Source: Pyrocephalus nanus (lineage: Eukaryota; Chordata; Aves; Passeriformes; Tyrannidae). Taken from it: a stretch of DNA of 64,000 nt. Below, piece by piece: positions 1 through 11,950 of this stretch. The stretch covers positions 10,856,556-10,920,555 of the forward strand of contig CM076261.1 in NCBI GenBank assembly GCA_038380795.1, read 5' to 3'. Made by a program: the position numbers and the translations under genes. Every line of letters begins with the position of its first letter. The stretch's first letter is position 1. A model generated the notes under the pieces. That model did no database searches, was not told where the DNA came from, and saw nothing but the letters and a program-made list of their open reading frames with translations.

Positions 1-2074
1 GTTAAACTCCTCTTCATCCTCCAGCCCATCTCCAACACAATACTCTGTATGGACCAAGACTCTGTCAATTGAATCAAATACATAGGGCTTGTAACTGGAT
101 GCAGTTTGTGTACTTTAGACATGTCCTGGGTGGATACTCCTTGAATGAGGCTGGGAGAGGAAGAGGAGGGAAAATCAGAATGCTACTCCAATAGTTATTA
201 TAAAACATTGAAAGATAAAAACAAGTCGTACTATTCCTTTTGAACAAGTCAAAATTACTCAGAGATTTGTCCTGTTCCGATATTTAACCATGATGGCAGC
301 TGTGCCTTGCAGAGGAAAAGGCACTTCTACCTGATCTAGAGTCACCCTCTCAAGCCTTGTGATTAGCCCCCTGCTGCATTCTAATTTGTTGAAGGACAGA
401 CAGTTTGCTAAGTAAGCAATGATATCTCTTTATGAAAGTTCCAGTGTGATGCAAGTTATGCAGTGCATATACACAGACACACACAACAGTGAATTTACAC
501 TTTTTGACACCTTAAAGGCTTGTCAGAAGTCATGGCATCTTCAAAAGTGTCTTCTTTCTAGCAGAGCATATAACTGTATAATTTTCTGTAATTTTTTTTC
601 TCTTTGTAGTTTTGCTGACTGCTACAGCTTTTATTCCTGAGACATATCAAAGAATATAGATAACAGAAGTCAAAAGAAGGTAAATTTCTAATCACATTCA
701 AATGTAGTGTATAACACACATTTTAAAATTATTTTTTATAGAGTATTCACATTTTCTCTTGCAGTATCTTGTTTTTCTTTACCTTGATAGCCCAAATGTA
801 GATAAGAATCAAGAAGGAACAAGTCAGTTTCTCAGTGGGGAGAAAAAAACAAGTTTAAATGAAACTTCTCTGCTGCTTTTGCAGAAGGAATTTGAGTATA
901 TGGATTAATCTGTACTCTCTCTCAATGTATATAATATATCATATAGGAAATCCGAGAAGGTTCCATTAATCCATTCTTTTTATCTCTATACCTAGTATAT
1001 TTTAAAGTGGTTTATGGGTATTAAAAGAGGAGAGAGGAAGGTTGTCACTAGATGATGACAGAATAGTATTGACTAATGAAGATCTTGCCTTCCTGAAAGG
1101 GAGAAGCTGCAAACAGAGCACATATGAGAAAATTGGTGTTACTAATGTTAAATGCTGAATCCTTTCTCATTTGTTTCCTCCAATACCTTGCCATCTTTTG
1201 TGTGACCTCCAGAATGGTCTTTCAAAAGGTTTGTACCTGGTCTTCTGGTTAACCATGCACTGTAGGAAAAGGAGCCCCTTCTGAGCTTTCTATCTTTTGA
1301 CATTTTTAATGCATCAATCAATCATAGCAAAGAGTCAATCTCTACTGCTAGCAATCCTGGTGGGTAGGGCAGGGATCTTCAGTGCCAGGTCAAAAACCCT
1401 CTCTGGCTCACAGGGACTAATGTTGCTCCCAGCAGGAGCAGCACACACCTCAGGCTAGAGCTCCCTGCCAGCACCCTGCTTGAGTTCAGGGTCATTATTT
1501 CAGCCCATGGTGTTCATCCAAAGTTAGCATGACAACCTGGTTACAGGGACAAGTCCTTCGTGGAGGTCAGGGCTGCCCACTGGGAAGAGAGGGCTGAGGT
1601 TTATATATTAATCTCTCTTAACCACTTGTTGGTCAGGAAGAAAAATACACAGAATAATACAGGCAAGAGTGGGATCTCTATATCGACAGATCAATTGAGT
1701 TAAAGCTATTATGGTCAATCCAACCTGTGAACCTTGCTGACAGTGATATTCTGATCAAACTGGAACTGCTCTGTATTACCATTTCAATAATTTTTTTGAG
1801 CCATCAATTTAGAAAATTTTCTTAAGAAGGAACATACTTCAAGCTTACCACTTTCCAAATATGAAGTGAGAAATTACATCTAATCTTGTTTGAACTGGTT
1901 TAGTAGCATTTGCCAGAGTTGATTTAGTTCCAGTAAAAGCATAAGCAAAACAATTGTCATGTACCCTTTTATCTGGATTAATTTTGTATTGTTTCCACGT
2001 GCAAATATCAATATATTTTAAAAGAAAATAAAGTTAAATATAGAAAGGAAGACTTTTCATTAGAAAGAATTAGA
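1..2074. other. Unique AT-rich non-coding DNA
   Basis: I see no gene, repeat family or RNA here. All frames are broken by frequent stops and the longest open stretch is 73 codons (419-640), without recognisable protein character. A patch at about 1330-1600 is visibly richer in G+C than its surroundings and could be an old, unrecognised repeat or a conserved element, but nothing in it is diagnostic. Confidence 0.7.
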
Positions 2075-2118
2075 TCTCCTTTTCTTTTTTCTTTTCTTCT
2101 TTTTTTTTTTTTTCCCTT
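2075..2118 (+). repeat. Polypyrimidine tract
   Basis: A 44-base run of only C and T, ending in 13 consecutive T followed by CCCTT. Such tracts are common simple repeats in vertebrate introns and intergenic DNA. No splice acceptor AG with an open exon follows directly, so I treat it as low-complexity DNA. Confidence 0.85.
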
Positions 2119-2367
2119 AAAAATGTAGGTAGCATCTGTAAAAAAAAAGGCAGTGGATACATCAAGGGATTTATAGCTTGCTACCTACATGTTTGAGATC
2201 TCTTCCTTTGAACATATTTAATTTAAGTCTCTGTAGGATTTATCTGATATTTCCTAGTCCTTTAGGGTACGTGGGATTGAAAGAAAGTTGGACTACAGTA
2301 TGAAGCCAGCAGGGCAGGAGACACAAGCTGTTTTGGTAGTTTCAAAATAGGATCTGACCTTGTTAGG

Positions 2368-2500
2368 AAAAAAATACAAAACAAAACAAAACAACGACAA
2401 AACAAAACCAAAACCAAAACAAACAAAAACCAAACCCCCCAAAACAAAACAAACAAACCCACAAAAAACAAACACATATACAGAAAAAACAAACACTCAA
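2368..2500 (+). repeat. A-rich tract, imperfect CAAAA/CAAA repeat
   Basis: The plus strand is almost only A and C, built from imperfect CAAAA and CAAA units with short C runs. It forces artificial open frames of lysine, threonine and asparagine on plus and of phenylalanine, valine and cysteine on minus, which are not genes. A similar tract lies at 56452-56586. Confidence 0.9.
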
Positions 2501-5500
2501 ATTTTTTTTATTGCCAAAGGCAGATTTTCAAGGCTGTTTAGCAATGAAGCAGGAGAAAAAAGTGCATTCTGCCATGAAAAACTTAGCATAAAGTGCATTT
2601 GTTGTGGCAGATACATTCAAAGCAGATTTACAACTGTATTGCAGTGTTTTCCGGTGTGGACAGAGCACCAAAGTATTATAAATAAATATTAATAATATTT
2701 TAGAATATGTACTCTTTTTCTAAGTTAATAAATATATATCTGGCTGGGTCCTCAGGGTTGTACTATGATCTCTCTTAAATTGTAAAAAATCATCTCCATT
2801 TTGTTGAGAAATTTCAGATGTCATTATTTCTTAGATGAGGAACTAGACTGTTAATAAAGATTTTATATGCAGTGGGACTATCCTTACAGACTCCAGCTGT
2901 AGTTCAGTAAATTTCAGCTATCCTACCATGCTCTACTTGCTCAGCTACTCTAAGATACCATATAAGCAATAGGAACTAACTTCATCTGCTACAGCTGTAC
3001 TGTTTTGGGCTAGAAGAGAGGAAGAAACTTAGAAATTCTGTCCCCAGTGGTTAGATTCTACTAAATAGTAATTCATCACCTAAGAGTTACAATGAAAACA
3101 GTGAGAGAAAAGAGAAAATCTGACCCAGTATCTTCAAAGCTCTGACTAAACAATTGCCAGTCAGCTCTTACTACATTCTTGCAAAGCGATCATTTACTAA
3201 TATTTTGATTTCACTGATGACAAAGCAGACTCTGGAAGGAGATATGAATCCCATAAACTAAAAAAGAGATTCAGTAACAAATCCAGAATCAGTTTCAGTC
3301 AATAAGCAATAATTCTCATACCCACTTGAGCCCTGACTTCCTATTGTTTTATTTAAAGAAACCAACATTTTGTATCAGTATGCCCTTGGTATGTAAAACT
3401 ATACAAAGCTGATGCATATTTTGGTAAAGAATTTGTCACCGTAACACATTCATATTCCCCTATTTTTATTTTTTTTTCTGGTTTCAAACTTAATGTGTGT
3501 CCATCTGTCCTGTGTACTCTGAAGTCTGCACAGCACATTTTATGTTTTCATGCAATGCTATAATCCCATGATATTGTAAAAAGAAAATAGAAGTATCATT
3601 TCCAGCCACAGCTCATTGAACCCATTTTAATTAAAACTTTCTGAAATAGATTTTATAAACTTCCTAATCTTAGCTGCATATTAGTTGCCTGTTTATTGGA
3701 TGAATGCACTAGGCACATTTGTTTTGCATATTTAAAGATTACTGCCCTATTTTGTCCTGAAGGTATTTTATTTGATGAGGTCCATTTTAAGCAGACTAAT
3801 TCATGAATTAGCTGCCAATGTAGGGCATAAACCCAATCTAATTTGAGGGACCCACATAATTTATTCTGCGTGATGAAATCTCCCAAGGAAACAGCAGAGT
3901 AGAAATACCTTTCACCAGTATAGAAGAGAAAGCTATGAATTTTAGAATGGCAAAAAAAATCCCCAACAATGACAACAAACAAATAAGGAAAGAAACCCCC
4001 AATAATTTATTGGTACACAGTTCTTAGCACAAAAATGTTTAATCCAAAAAGCATATGCAGAATGTTGATTAAATTTTTTTTTCAAGGACGCCTTAGAAGT
4101 GAAAAATATCCATACAGGACAACATTACAGTAAATCATGAACATAATTTCTAAAACTTTCCTGCATTATATAGGCAGGAAGGAATTTTGGAAGCAGCATT
4201 AATCCAAGACATTCCAATCTGGATATACAGGTAATTCCTCACCCTTTCTGCCAAGCAGAGCTAACCAAATTTCATGTGCCATCTGATCGTTACAGCCTCT
4301 TCAGCTGGACTTTTTCCCTGTTGAGTCCAAATCCAATAAATGCAGATGCATAATTGGACATCAATTTTCTGTTTTACTTGTTTTGCAATTCATCTATGGC
4401 CTGCAGTAGCTTTCAAAAGCCTTTAAGTCAAAATGGTCTGAATCTGAGCAATAAAGCTTTCAGGGCTCCAGGCAATCTTCCCTCTCTTTTTGAAACTTTT
4501 CTTAATTTGAAGTAGAGAACAGCCTGCTGCTCACTGGGACCTTCTTTAAGTTGAGAAAGATCAAAATTAAAGTTTTACAGGAAGCAAATCCCTACTATTC
4601 AGTAATGTGCAACTGAATATTTAGAAGTGTTATGCTTTCAAATCTTACTCTCAGAGATAGGTGCAACATTTTTTTATTTGTTTATAAGTGTTTAGCTCTT
4701 GTGGATTGGATACTTGATATGGTGGATAATGACTTCTCTTTTTTTTTTTTTTTTTTAATCCTGTTTAGCATAAGCACCAAGCAGAGGACCTTCCAAGCTG
4801 GGTTAGATTCAGGTATCCATCTAGATAGTGATCCTGCAGTAGTCAACACAGAGAGAGAGAGCTGATGAACAAAGCAAAAGCAAGGGCACAGTGATTCTCC
4901 CTTGAACTGTCCTCAAAGATTTTGCCAATTAGAAGTTCATGAATTGGCTATTCCATGCAAACTACCATCTTCAACAGCTGTACTTGAATAGGTTTCTTCA
5001 TCAACCTCTACTAAGCCTTTCAGAGACCCTTTATTCCCAAGAAAGAAAAGTAGAAATCATTTTCACAGAATGAGGAAGAAAATTGTATGGTTTTTTTTTT
5101 TTTTTATATAATCCTAGTTTATTCTAAATGGACTTTTATTTTAAAGGATATTGCCGACATCTTGCACATTGAGAAATATGGAAAACTCATTATCTAGTAC
5201 TCTTTACTCTTTTCCAAACATAGTGCTTTTAACCTGTCAGTTTTGTTTCTACACAGACCATTCTGTATCCTTCTCTGTATATTTTCTAGTTCTATTTTAC
5301 CCTTTATTTAAGGGCCCAGAGCTGACTGTGTGACCAAGATAGGTGCATTCATCTTTATTCACAAAGATTTGAAGATTCTTTTCCTGAGAGGTGATTACTA
5401 ATTTGAAACTCATCACTGTGTTCCCATGTAGAGCTGAAATATTTTCTCCTGTGAGCATTACTTTGCATTAATTGTCTTCAGGCTCCATCTACCATTTTAT

Positions 5501-5988
5501 TGCCTAACCACTCAGTACCATGGCAGATTTTTGCACCTCTTAGAGGTTAATATTAAGTGACAAGCCTAAATACACTAATTTCAATGAACTCTGTCCCCTC
5601 ACTTGTAATCTACTCTCTGCAATAATTAGCTATATGCTACATGTCAGAGACCCTATGAAGATCATAAGGGAAACTTGCTTGGAGTTGCTCTTCATTGTGA
5701 AAATTGCTACCTTTTCTTTAGCATGTTATTAATTTATGACAGTGTCAACTCTGCAAACCTGGGCTATACTGTAATTTCATGGAAAAGTGTTGCACTTTTC
5801 AGTATTAAATCCACTTCTTCTAATTCTTACAATTATTATAACCGGGGATGTGGTTAAAGCAAGGCATAGATCTGCAGAAGGCAACCTATACATTAAATAG
5901 AAACTCTGAGACACAACATGTCCTCTTGAAAATAAATAAATCATCCCTCTGTGAAGACTTAAAGAGCGTAGTTGCCTGTCTCAAACAC
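2501..5988. other. Unique AT-rich non-coding DNA with two T runs
   Basis: I see no coding exon or known repeat family. The only low-complexity features are T runs at 4739-4756 (18 bases) and 5091-5105 (15 bases). The longest open frame is 109 codons on minus (3653-3982), with no domain-like pattern. This reads as ordinary vertebrate non-coding sequence. Confidence 0.65.
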
Positions 5989-6640
5989 TGTCAAGGCCAC
6001 AGAAAGAATTTGCCATAAGCAACCACAGGGGGACCTTGAGATAAGCACAGAAGGGACTCATTTGTGACAGGAGGGCGCTGATTCCAGCCCTGATGGAGGT
6101 GAGATGTGATCAGTACATCCTGGTAAACATATCCGGACAAAAATTCCAATGTGGCGAACTGGGAAAGGAAGCAATTGCTCATACACGTATCACCCTGTTA
6201 TGGGACAGACAGCATCGCAATCACCAACCACCACCAGAGCACCCCCTGACTCATTTCTGAGGCCTTCCAGAAGAGGACTGCTCATGATCCACAGTGTTAA
6301 AACTCCCCCCTCCTCACCAGGGGAGGTACCTGAACCTCAAGTTGAACATATATTAACCTGTTGAACTCTTCGTTTCATGGGCTTCCCCCACCCCCAACAG
6401 ATCAAGACCGCATCCATCCCTTTGACCAATGGACATCTAAATTGCAACAAGCAAGTGTCATTTCTGGTTCTTTCCTCTCCACTATCTACTCTTATCCTTT
6501 CCTTCTCTATCTTTCTTTTCCTTATATTTTCTTAAGTTATATTTTCATACATTCATATTGTCATATTACTATAGATAAAAAACAAAATGGCTACATACCT
6601 CCTTTCCACTGTAACCACATTGTTCTAAAACAGACATATA
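5989..6640 (+). mobile_element. Possible solo LTR of an endogenous retrovirus
   Basis: This block is richer in G+C than its flanks and changes from a mixed-base half to a strongly pyrimidine-rich half after about 6460, a composition seen in some avian retroviral LTRs. It opens near a TG at 5989, has a TATA-like CATATATTAA at about 6347-6357, and ends near an ATAAAA and an ACA. I see no target-site duplication, tRNA primer-binding site or internal retroviral genes, so if it is an LTR it is solo or truncated. It could instead be an unrelated old repeat or unique DNA. The boundaries are guesses. Confidence 0.3.
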
Positions 6641-6710
6641 TTATATATATATATATGTGTGTGTATGTGTCTGTATAAATATATATGTTTGCATATATAT
6701 ATGTATACAC
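6635..6710. repeat. Imperfect TA/TG microsatellite
   Basis: Alternating purine-pyrimidine dinucleotides, mostly TA with TG interruptions, run for about 75 bases. It follows the possible LTR block directly. A similar composition occurs at 32031-32098 and 40410-40525. Confidence 0.85.
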
Positions 6711-8539
6711 TGGTCATTCAGTGTCATTTCACTCTAATCAGCCCCAAGGAATATATTAAAAAGAACTTTAGTTACCCTTGCCTTTAGGGAGATGTTTTTA
6801 CACCTGCTTAGAGAAATCAAGTACCAGAACATGCTACCAAAACCATTGCAAGTTCATTAACTGAGAGATGATTGTGTTGAAATCACACACTGAAATCATA
6901 ACTGGCATCTGGATCCAAGGACAAAGAGTGAACCATTATTAGATCATGCTTGGCTTTGAGAAACTGTGAGAGGAGCAAGGGAACAAGTATTACTCAAGGA
7001 ATCAGATAAATCCCACAGTACTGCAAGTCGCAATTTGATTTGTCACTGTGTGCGAGAGACAATCAAAGAAGGGGGGATTTATGTTAAAATATTGTGAAAT
7101 TAATCATATTATGACTTCCAAGGGAGTTTCTTTTTTAATAAGACAAGGTTCAGAACATTTCAGAGCAACTGCTATTCAATAATTGCAAAATACTCAGCCC
7201 TTCATATTACAAAGGACTGTGTCTCAGACTTTCTTATCTATTATTAGTGCATAGATGAAGAAAATAATTAAGATTTTGGAAAGTATTGAGTTTCTGGTTA
7301 TGCAATAACATATTAGCATCCAGAATTAATGGATGCTCTGAAAGCACTGACATGAAATATAAATTTAAGGTTTAAAAGCTTAAGAAATTAAGAACTCATG
7401 TCTTAATTAGAAAAATTATAATTACTTCCTTCCAGCCTCTCAGTTCACTAAGTAAAATAAGTTGGAATACTTCCACATATTTTTGCAGAAATTGACTCTT
7501 TTATCTGGTGGCAAAATATAAACCAAAATTTGCAAGTTTCACTCAAACTGGAAAAGGAAAAAAAACATTTATTTTAACTCAGGAAAGACATTTATTAGAT
7601 CTGGAACATAGCATTTTAAGTAATTTTGGACATCTTATAAAAAAACTCACAAAAGCAAAAGAATTGGGAAACCTAAAGCTTTTGCACATTTAGTTGTGAT
7701 TTAGTGTTGCTAGGGACAAATAATTCTAATTATTTTGCTGCTTTCTCGTTGGAAAATCTAAGCATAAAACGTATATATCTGCAAACTGGTCAGTGTATTA
7801 AAAAAAAAAACAAACCAGCAAAAACCAGAAAAGATCAGCTGAAGCACCTAAAATCTATCCCCATTTCATTATAATGAACGTTGCATATTCCAAGGCAAAT
7901 GATAGTGTGGGTTTAAACCTCCTTGGACAAAGAGAAGGAAATTAATAATGTCATGCAACCTATGGTTGGTGCTCTGAGAGTTTAAACTCTGGGGAAGCAC
8001 AAGACCACTGCTATGATCTACAGCTTAATGAAAAATATTAAGTGCAGATGCTCATTTTCATCATTTCCCCTTTGTTATAGGTAGATGAAATCAAATAAAA
8101 ATATTGTGCATTGAGCCAAATGGAGATTTTGTTTGAAAGAAGCGTGAGCAAAAGCATTAAAATAGTTTTGTTGCTGTTCAGTAATTAAAACACTATGTAT
8201 TTGCTGATAACTGTGGCATAACAAAGGACCACAGCTGTCTCCCAGCTGTGAGATTACCACTAAACCACAGAGAGAGATTACAAATCACGAAAAATCTTGA
8301 ACTTAAACAGAAAGAAAAAATATATTAAGATAGGAATGTGATTTCACATGTTTCTCAAGTCACAGATTCACTTGCTGTTTTTATTAGGTGAACTTTCTGC
8401 TGTAAAGGTTCATTCTACAGTTTCACAGCTCAGCAAAATGAGGGACTAAGGCGGATTAAGTGTCACCTGTAAATCGAACTTTTAGTAAGGGATAAGCTCA
8501 GAAACAGTGTGTTTCTATTCCTGATTTGCAGGTTGGAAA
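6711..8539. other. Unique AT-rich non-coding DNA
   Basis: I see no gene or repeat family. A run of 10 A begins near 7801. The segment at about 8060-8270 stands out by motif content: an AACAAAGG (SOX/TCF-type core) at 8219-8226 and two CAGCTG E-boxes at 8232-8248 forming a perfect inverted repeat. That part is listed separately. Confidence 0.6.
8219..8250. promoter_or_regulatory. Candidate regulatory cluster: SOX/TCF-type core and paired E-boxes
   Basis: AACAAAGG is followed within a few bases by two CAGCTG E-boxes whose flanks form a perfect inverted repeat: CACAGCTG at 8230-8237, a TCTCC spacer, and CAGCTGTG at 8243-8250. CAGCTG is the core bound by class I/II basic helix-loop-helix dimers, and AACAAAGG fits SOX/TCF sites. 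What is seen is only the motif arrangement. Function as an enhancer is inference, and such short motifs also occur by chance. Confidence 0.2.
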
Positions 8540-8890
8540 GCAAGTATTACAAGCAAAACCTGGCCCTTGCCTGCAGACATTTAGCAGGAGGCTGGGGTAG
8601 GGTCTGTGCATCTGGCAAAGTCCCCTCCTTGCCATCACCAGGCAAAGTGGCTCAGAGCAGGGTGACACGTTGTGACAGATGCACTTGGCAGTGATTCTTC
8701 AAGGGACTAAAACCACTCATTCGTGACACAAGTGCACTGCCAGGGCCTGCAGACTTCAACCCAGCAGCTCCAGGGCTCAGCGCTGCTCCACTGCTACAGT
8801 CTTGCCGTGCTAGGCTGACCAACCAGCCATGAGGCGATCTGGGGCCCTGGAAATCCTGACCATTGAAAGAGTTTGGTGCCATTGGAACAG
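8540..8890. other. G+C-richer patch, unidentified
   Basis: About 350 bases with clearly more G and C than the surrounding AT-rich DNA, including many CAG, CTGC and CCAGG words. Short open frames exist on both strands (61 codons plus, 76 codons minus), but neither shows a protein family pattern and no splice or start context singles one out. It may be an old mobile-element remnant, an exon of a non-coding RNA or a conserved element. I cannot tell which. Confidence 0.4.
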
Positions 8891-11474
8891 AAAGGGTGTT
8901 TTTAAGGGCTTAATGCAAAAAAGCAATAAAGCAATGGAAACTATGGTCTAAATGAAGTTTACTTAGAACCTTAACTTCCTGAGGGGAAGCAAAAAATCCT
9001 TCTCAGCTGCTGCCACTGGGGATTTTTTATTCATAATCATAATTCACAATTTACAGTTCAAAATGTATCATAATCCCCTAAAGTCTTTTTTCTTGAAATA
9101 AGGAGATACATTTTAAGTATCTGATATAATTTCTGGGAAAGAAAAGAAATCCAATAGAGTAATTACTAGTTATTAATTCTGAAACAGATTAGCATATTGG
9201 AAAATTAAATGTTACCATCTTGGTTTGCTACAGTAATATACAGTTCATAATAGGATGAAATCACAGAAAAAATTGTAGGATTCTGTAAAAAGTGAGCTTA
9301 GGAGGGCATGTGCTGACTTCTCCAGTCTGATGTGTGAATCATGGAAACGAAAGACAAGTTTTATAATACTTAGGCAGAATAAGAAAGAATTAAATTTTAG
9401 GTTGTCTAAAAGGGGACAGTAACAAGTTTATGACTTTTTGTTTAATTTTGGGGTTAGATATTTTTTGCTTTGAAAATAAATGAGTATTTTTGTGTCTTAT
9501 ACCTAATTTAAATTCTAAGTTTTCAGTACTCCATGTCCATCTCTCAGTACTAAAATGAATTGAATATTCCAGGCCCTTAATTCACATGGTATTAAGCCAA
9601 GCCAAAGCCATGAAAATGCCATGGTGCCATTTAGCGAAAATTTATCTTTCACTGGGAATATTTGAATTATAACTGAAATGAGGTGGGAAATAATCTTTTC
9701 TTCTATAAACCTTGCACCTGGAAGACAGTACATCTGTTTAATATCTTGCCATTTCTATCATTCTATGATGTACCTGAAACTGTTATAGCAGTAGTCACAT
9801 GGTTCTTCTCTCCTATTTCTTTTTAAAGTTACCCCCATTATTACAAATAACTGTCACCTCTTTATTCCTAGGACTATTTTTCCAACCCAGAGATGTGTGT
9901 ATCATGGTTGGTTTACCTCATGCTTGAATGCATTTAAGAGCAAGAGAAATGAAATACTAGTAATTTGAGATTAAGAGGAAAATGTAATTTTCCTTTAACA
10001 GACCACTCTATCTACTGTTTCTAAACATTCTCAGATTGTGTTAACTATCATTATCTTAGTAATAAAGTAGGAGCTAATTTAAGGAATTAATAACTCCATG
10101 AAAAGAAATCTAAGAAGGGAAGGGTTGTTTGTTTGGGTTTTTTTCTCAAATTTTCAGACAAAAAAACCCACTGTTACTTTTTATAGCAGTACACAATACT
10201 CCATTAATTAGCATTGCATGTAAATTATTACTGTGATCACACTTTACTGATATTGTAAATACATATAAAATCTTTAGACGACTAATTATTTTCTCATTTC
10301 CACTGGGCAATCAACAACTCTACACCGACACACAAATTAGTGAATGTGAATTATTGCATCTGTTGTACCTCAAGAGGGAATACTCCAGTATTCTTAAGTG
10401 AGCATTTGTTTTGTTCTAGTTTTCACTATTGTCTTTGCTTGATCCTCTTTTCCTAAGAGGTCTTCATTGAAAGAAACATATCCAAGTTCTCAGGGGTTTA
10501 GCAAAAAACTAAATGCAATGTATTTTCAGAGACTTCTGTGTTCCCTGTACAGAACCAAATGTATGGGCCAATGTCAATAATAATCCCTTAACTGTTGGGT
10601 ACTAGGAGTGCATGTGAAGCAAAAGACCTGAATAGTGAATTGGCACAATTTCATCATCTCTCTTGTAGAGTACTGTTCTATGTTTATTAGAACTGGAAAA
10701 CTAAATTACGCCAACTCCGAATAAAAGTTAGTGGGTCGGTTAATTTCAAAAGAAACTTAAAGAAAAATGGAATTTTATAAGGAAAAAAATGTGTATAAGT
10801 ACTGTAATGAATTTATTTTTTATTAAACATAAACCGCCAATATTGTACAATATCTTTGTTTCTTACTGTTAGTCAAACATATTTTCCTTTGAATAAATGA
10901 AAGTTATGAGTTGTTAGAACTTAGTTTCATTTCAAATATAGTTTTAAGACAAAGCACTTCTCTGCTTTAGAAACTCCAGGTACTTGGCTGAATTCCACTG
11001 GTATAACCCCAGGATGCCTCCTCAACCTGTAGCAGTGCAACTCCTTACTGTACAAGTGGACCTTGTGTTCAGGTCCATATAAAAGAGCTATACTTACAGC
11101 AGTAGAATGAATATTAAGAAGGCATAATGTCAATGTTGTTGCCAGGTAGCTTTTTGGAACATGTTTATTTTAAATTTAGGGTAACTATTGCCAATATCTT
11201 TCACTTTCAAAAGGCAAAACATATTTTTTCCAAGTTTAGTGTGCTGTTCCATAAGCTGTCTCTTAGATGAGGTACAAAACCATATATATTTACATATATC
11301 CCAGTTAATTGTGTTTGATATAGTTTCATGATAACTTGAGAGTATTGGCAAGATATTAACCTTCTTATCTGTAAAAAAGTGCCAAATTTTATTTTAGTTA
11401 ATTATTTTCATCTTCTTAAAATAACCTTGAAATTTCAGCTAATTAAATACTTCTAAAGAGTTCCAGTAACTCGA
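8891..11474. other. Unique AT-rich non-coding DNA
   Basis: I see no gene, RNA or repeat family. Open frames are at most 73 codons and lie in low-information sequence. The segment resembles ordinary intronic or intergenic vertebrate DNA. Confidence 0.65.
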
Positions 11475-11545
11475 TTTGTTTGATTGATTTTGTTTTGGTT
11501 TGATGTTTATTTGTTTTTGTTGTGATTGTTTGTTTGTTTGTTTTA
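11475..11545 (+). repeat. TTTG-rich simple repeat
   Basis: Imperfect TTTG/TTTTG units, ending in four uninterrupted TTTG copies near 11527-11543. On the minus strand it is the CAAA-type repeat seen elsewhere in the window. Confidence 0.85.
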
Positions 11546-11797
11546 AGTTTCCATGATTTTTTCATGTCAGCTGTAAAGGCAATTTATTTGAGCTCAACAT
11601 GATATGAGGTTAAACATATATTACCTCAGGAAACAGATGTTGTCTTGTGTGTTGATATCCATGAATAAAGCTACAAATAATAATATTTTCATGTTTATTA
11701 CTCGGCTGTCTGAAAAGTCTCACAAACTCTTTTCTAAACATAGTTCTCACTACACTTTTCATCTTCTCACAAGGGGGAAAATCTCCAATTTCTCTTG

Positions 11798-11950
11798 TGG
11801 ATGCCCCATCCCTGGAAGTGTTCAAGGCCAGCTGGGTGGAGCTTGAGCAACCTATTCTAGTGGAAGGTGTCCCTGCCCAGGACAGGAGGTTAAGAATTAG
11901 GTGATCTTGAAGGTCACTTCCACCCTAAGCTATTTTATGATTCTATGAAT
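11798..11950 (+). mobile_element. CR1 LINE, 3'-end fragment
   Basis: The sequence matches the standard end of avian CR1: a GGATGCCCCATCCCTGGAAG block, then TTCAAGGCCAGCTGGGTGGA, GGTGTCCCTGCCCA, a GGTGATCTTGAAGGTC block, and a tail ending in ATTCTATGA. The element lies in plus orientation and is 5'-truncated to about 150 bases, as is usual for CR1. Only the last codons of the reverse-transcriptase ORF would be included. Similarity to the general CR1 pattern is high, so the copy is moderately young or well preserved. Confidence 0.93.

Noticed and set aside
2262..2692. Overlapping open frames on both strands near the CAAAA-rich tract
   Set aside because: They consist of low-complexity Lys/Thr/Asn or Phe/Val/Cys residues forced by the simple repeat; no gene structure.
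9748..9772. ATTCTATGATG, similar to the CR1 tail octamer
   Set aside because: The bases upstream do not resemble a CR1 3' end, so a single octamer is probably chance.
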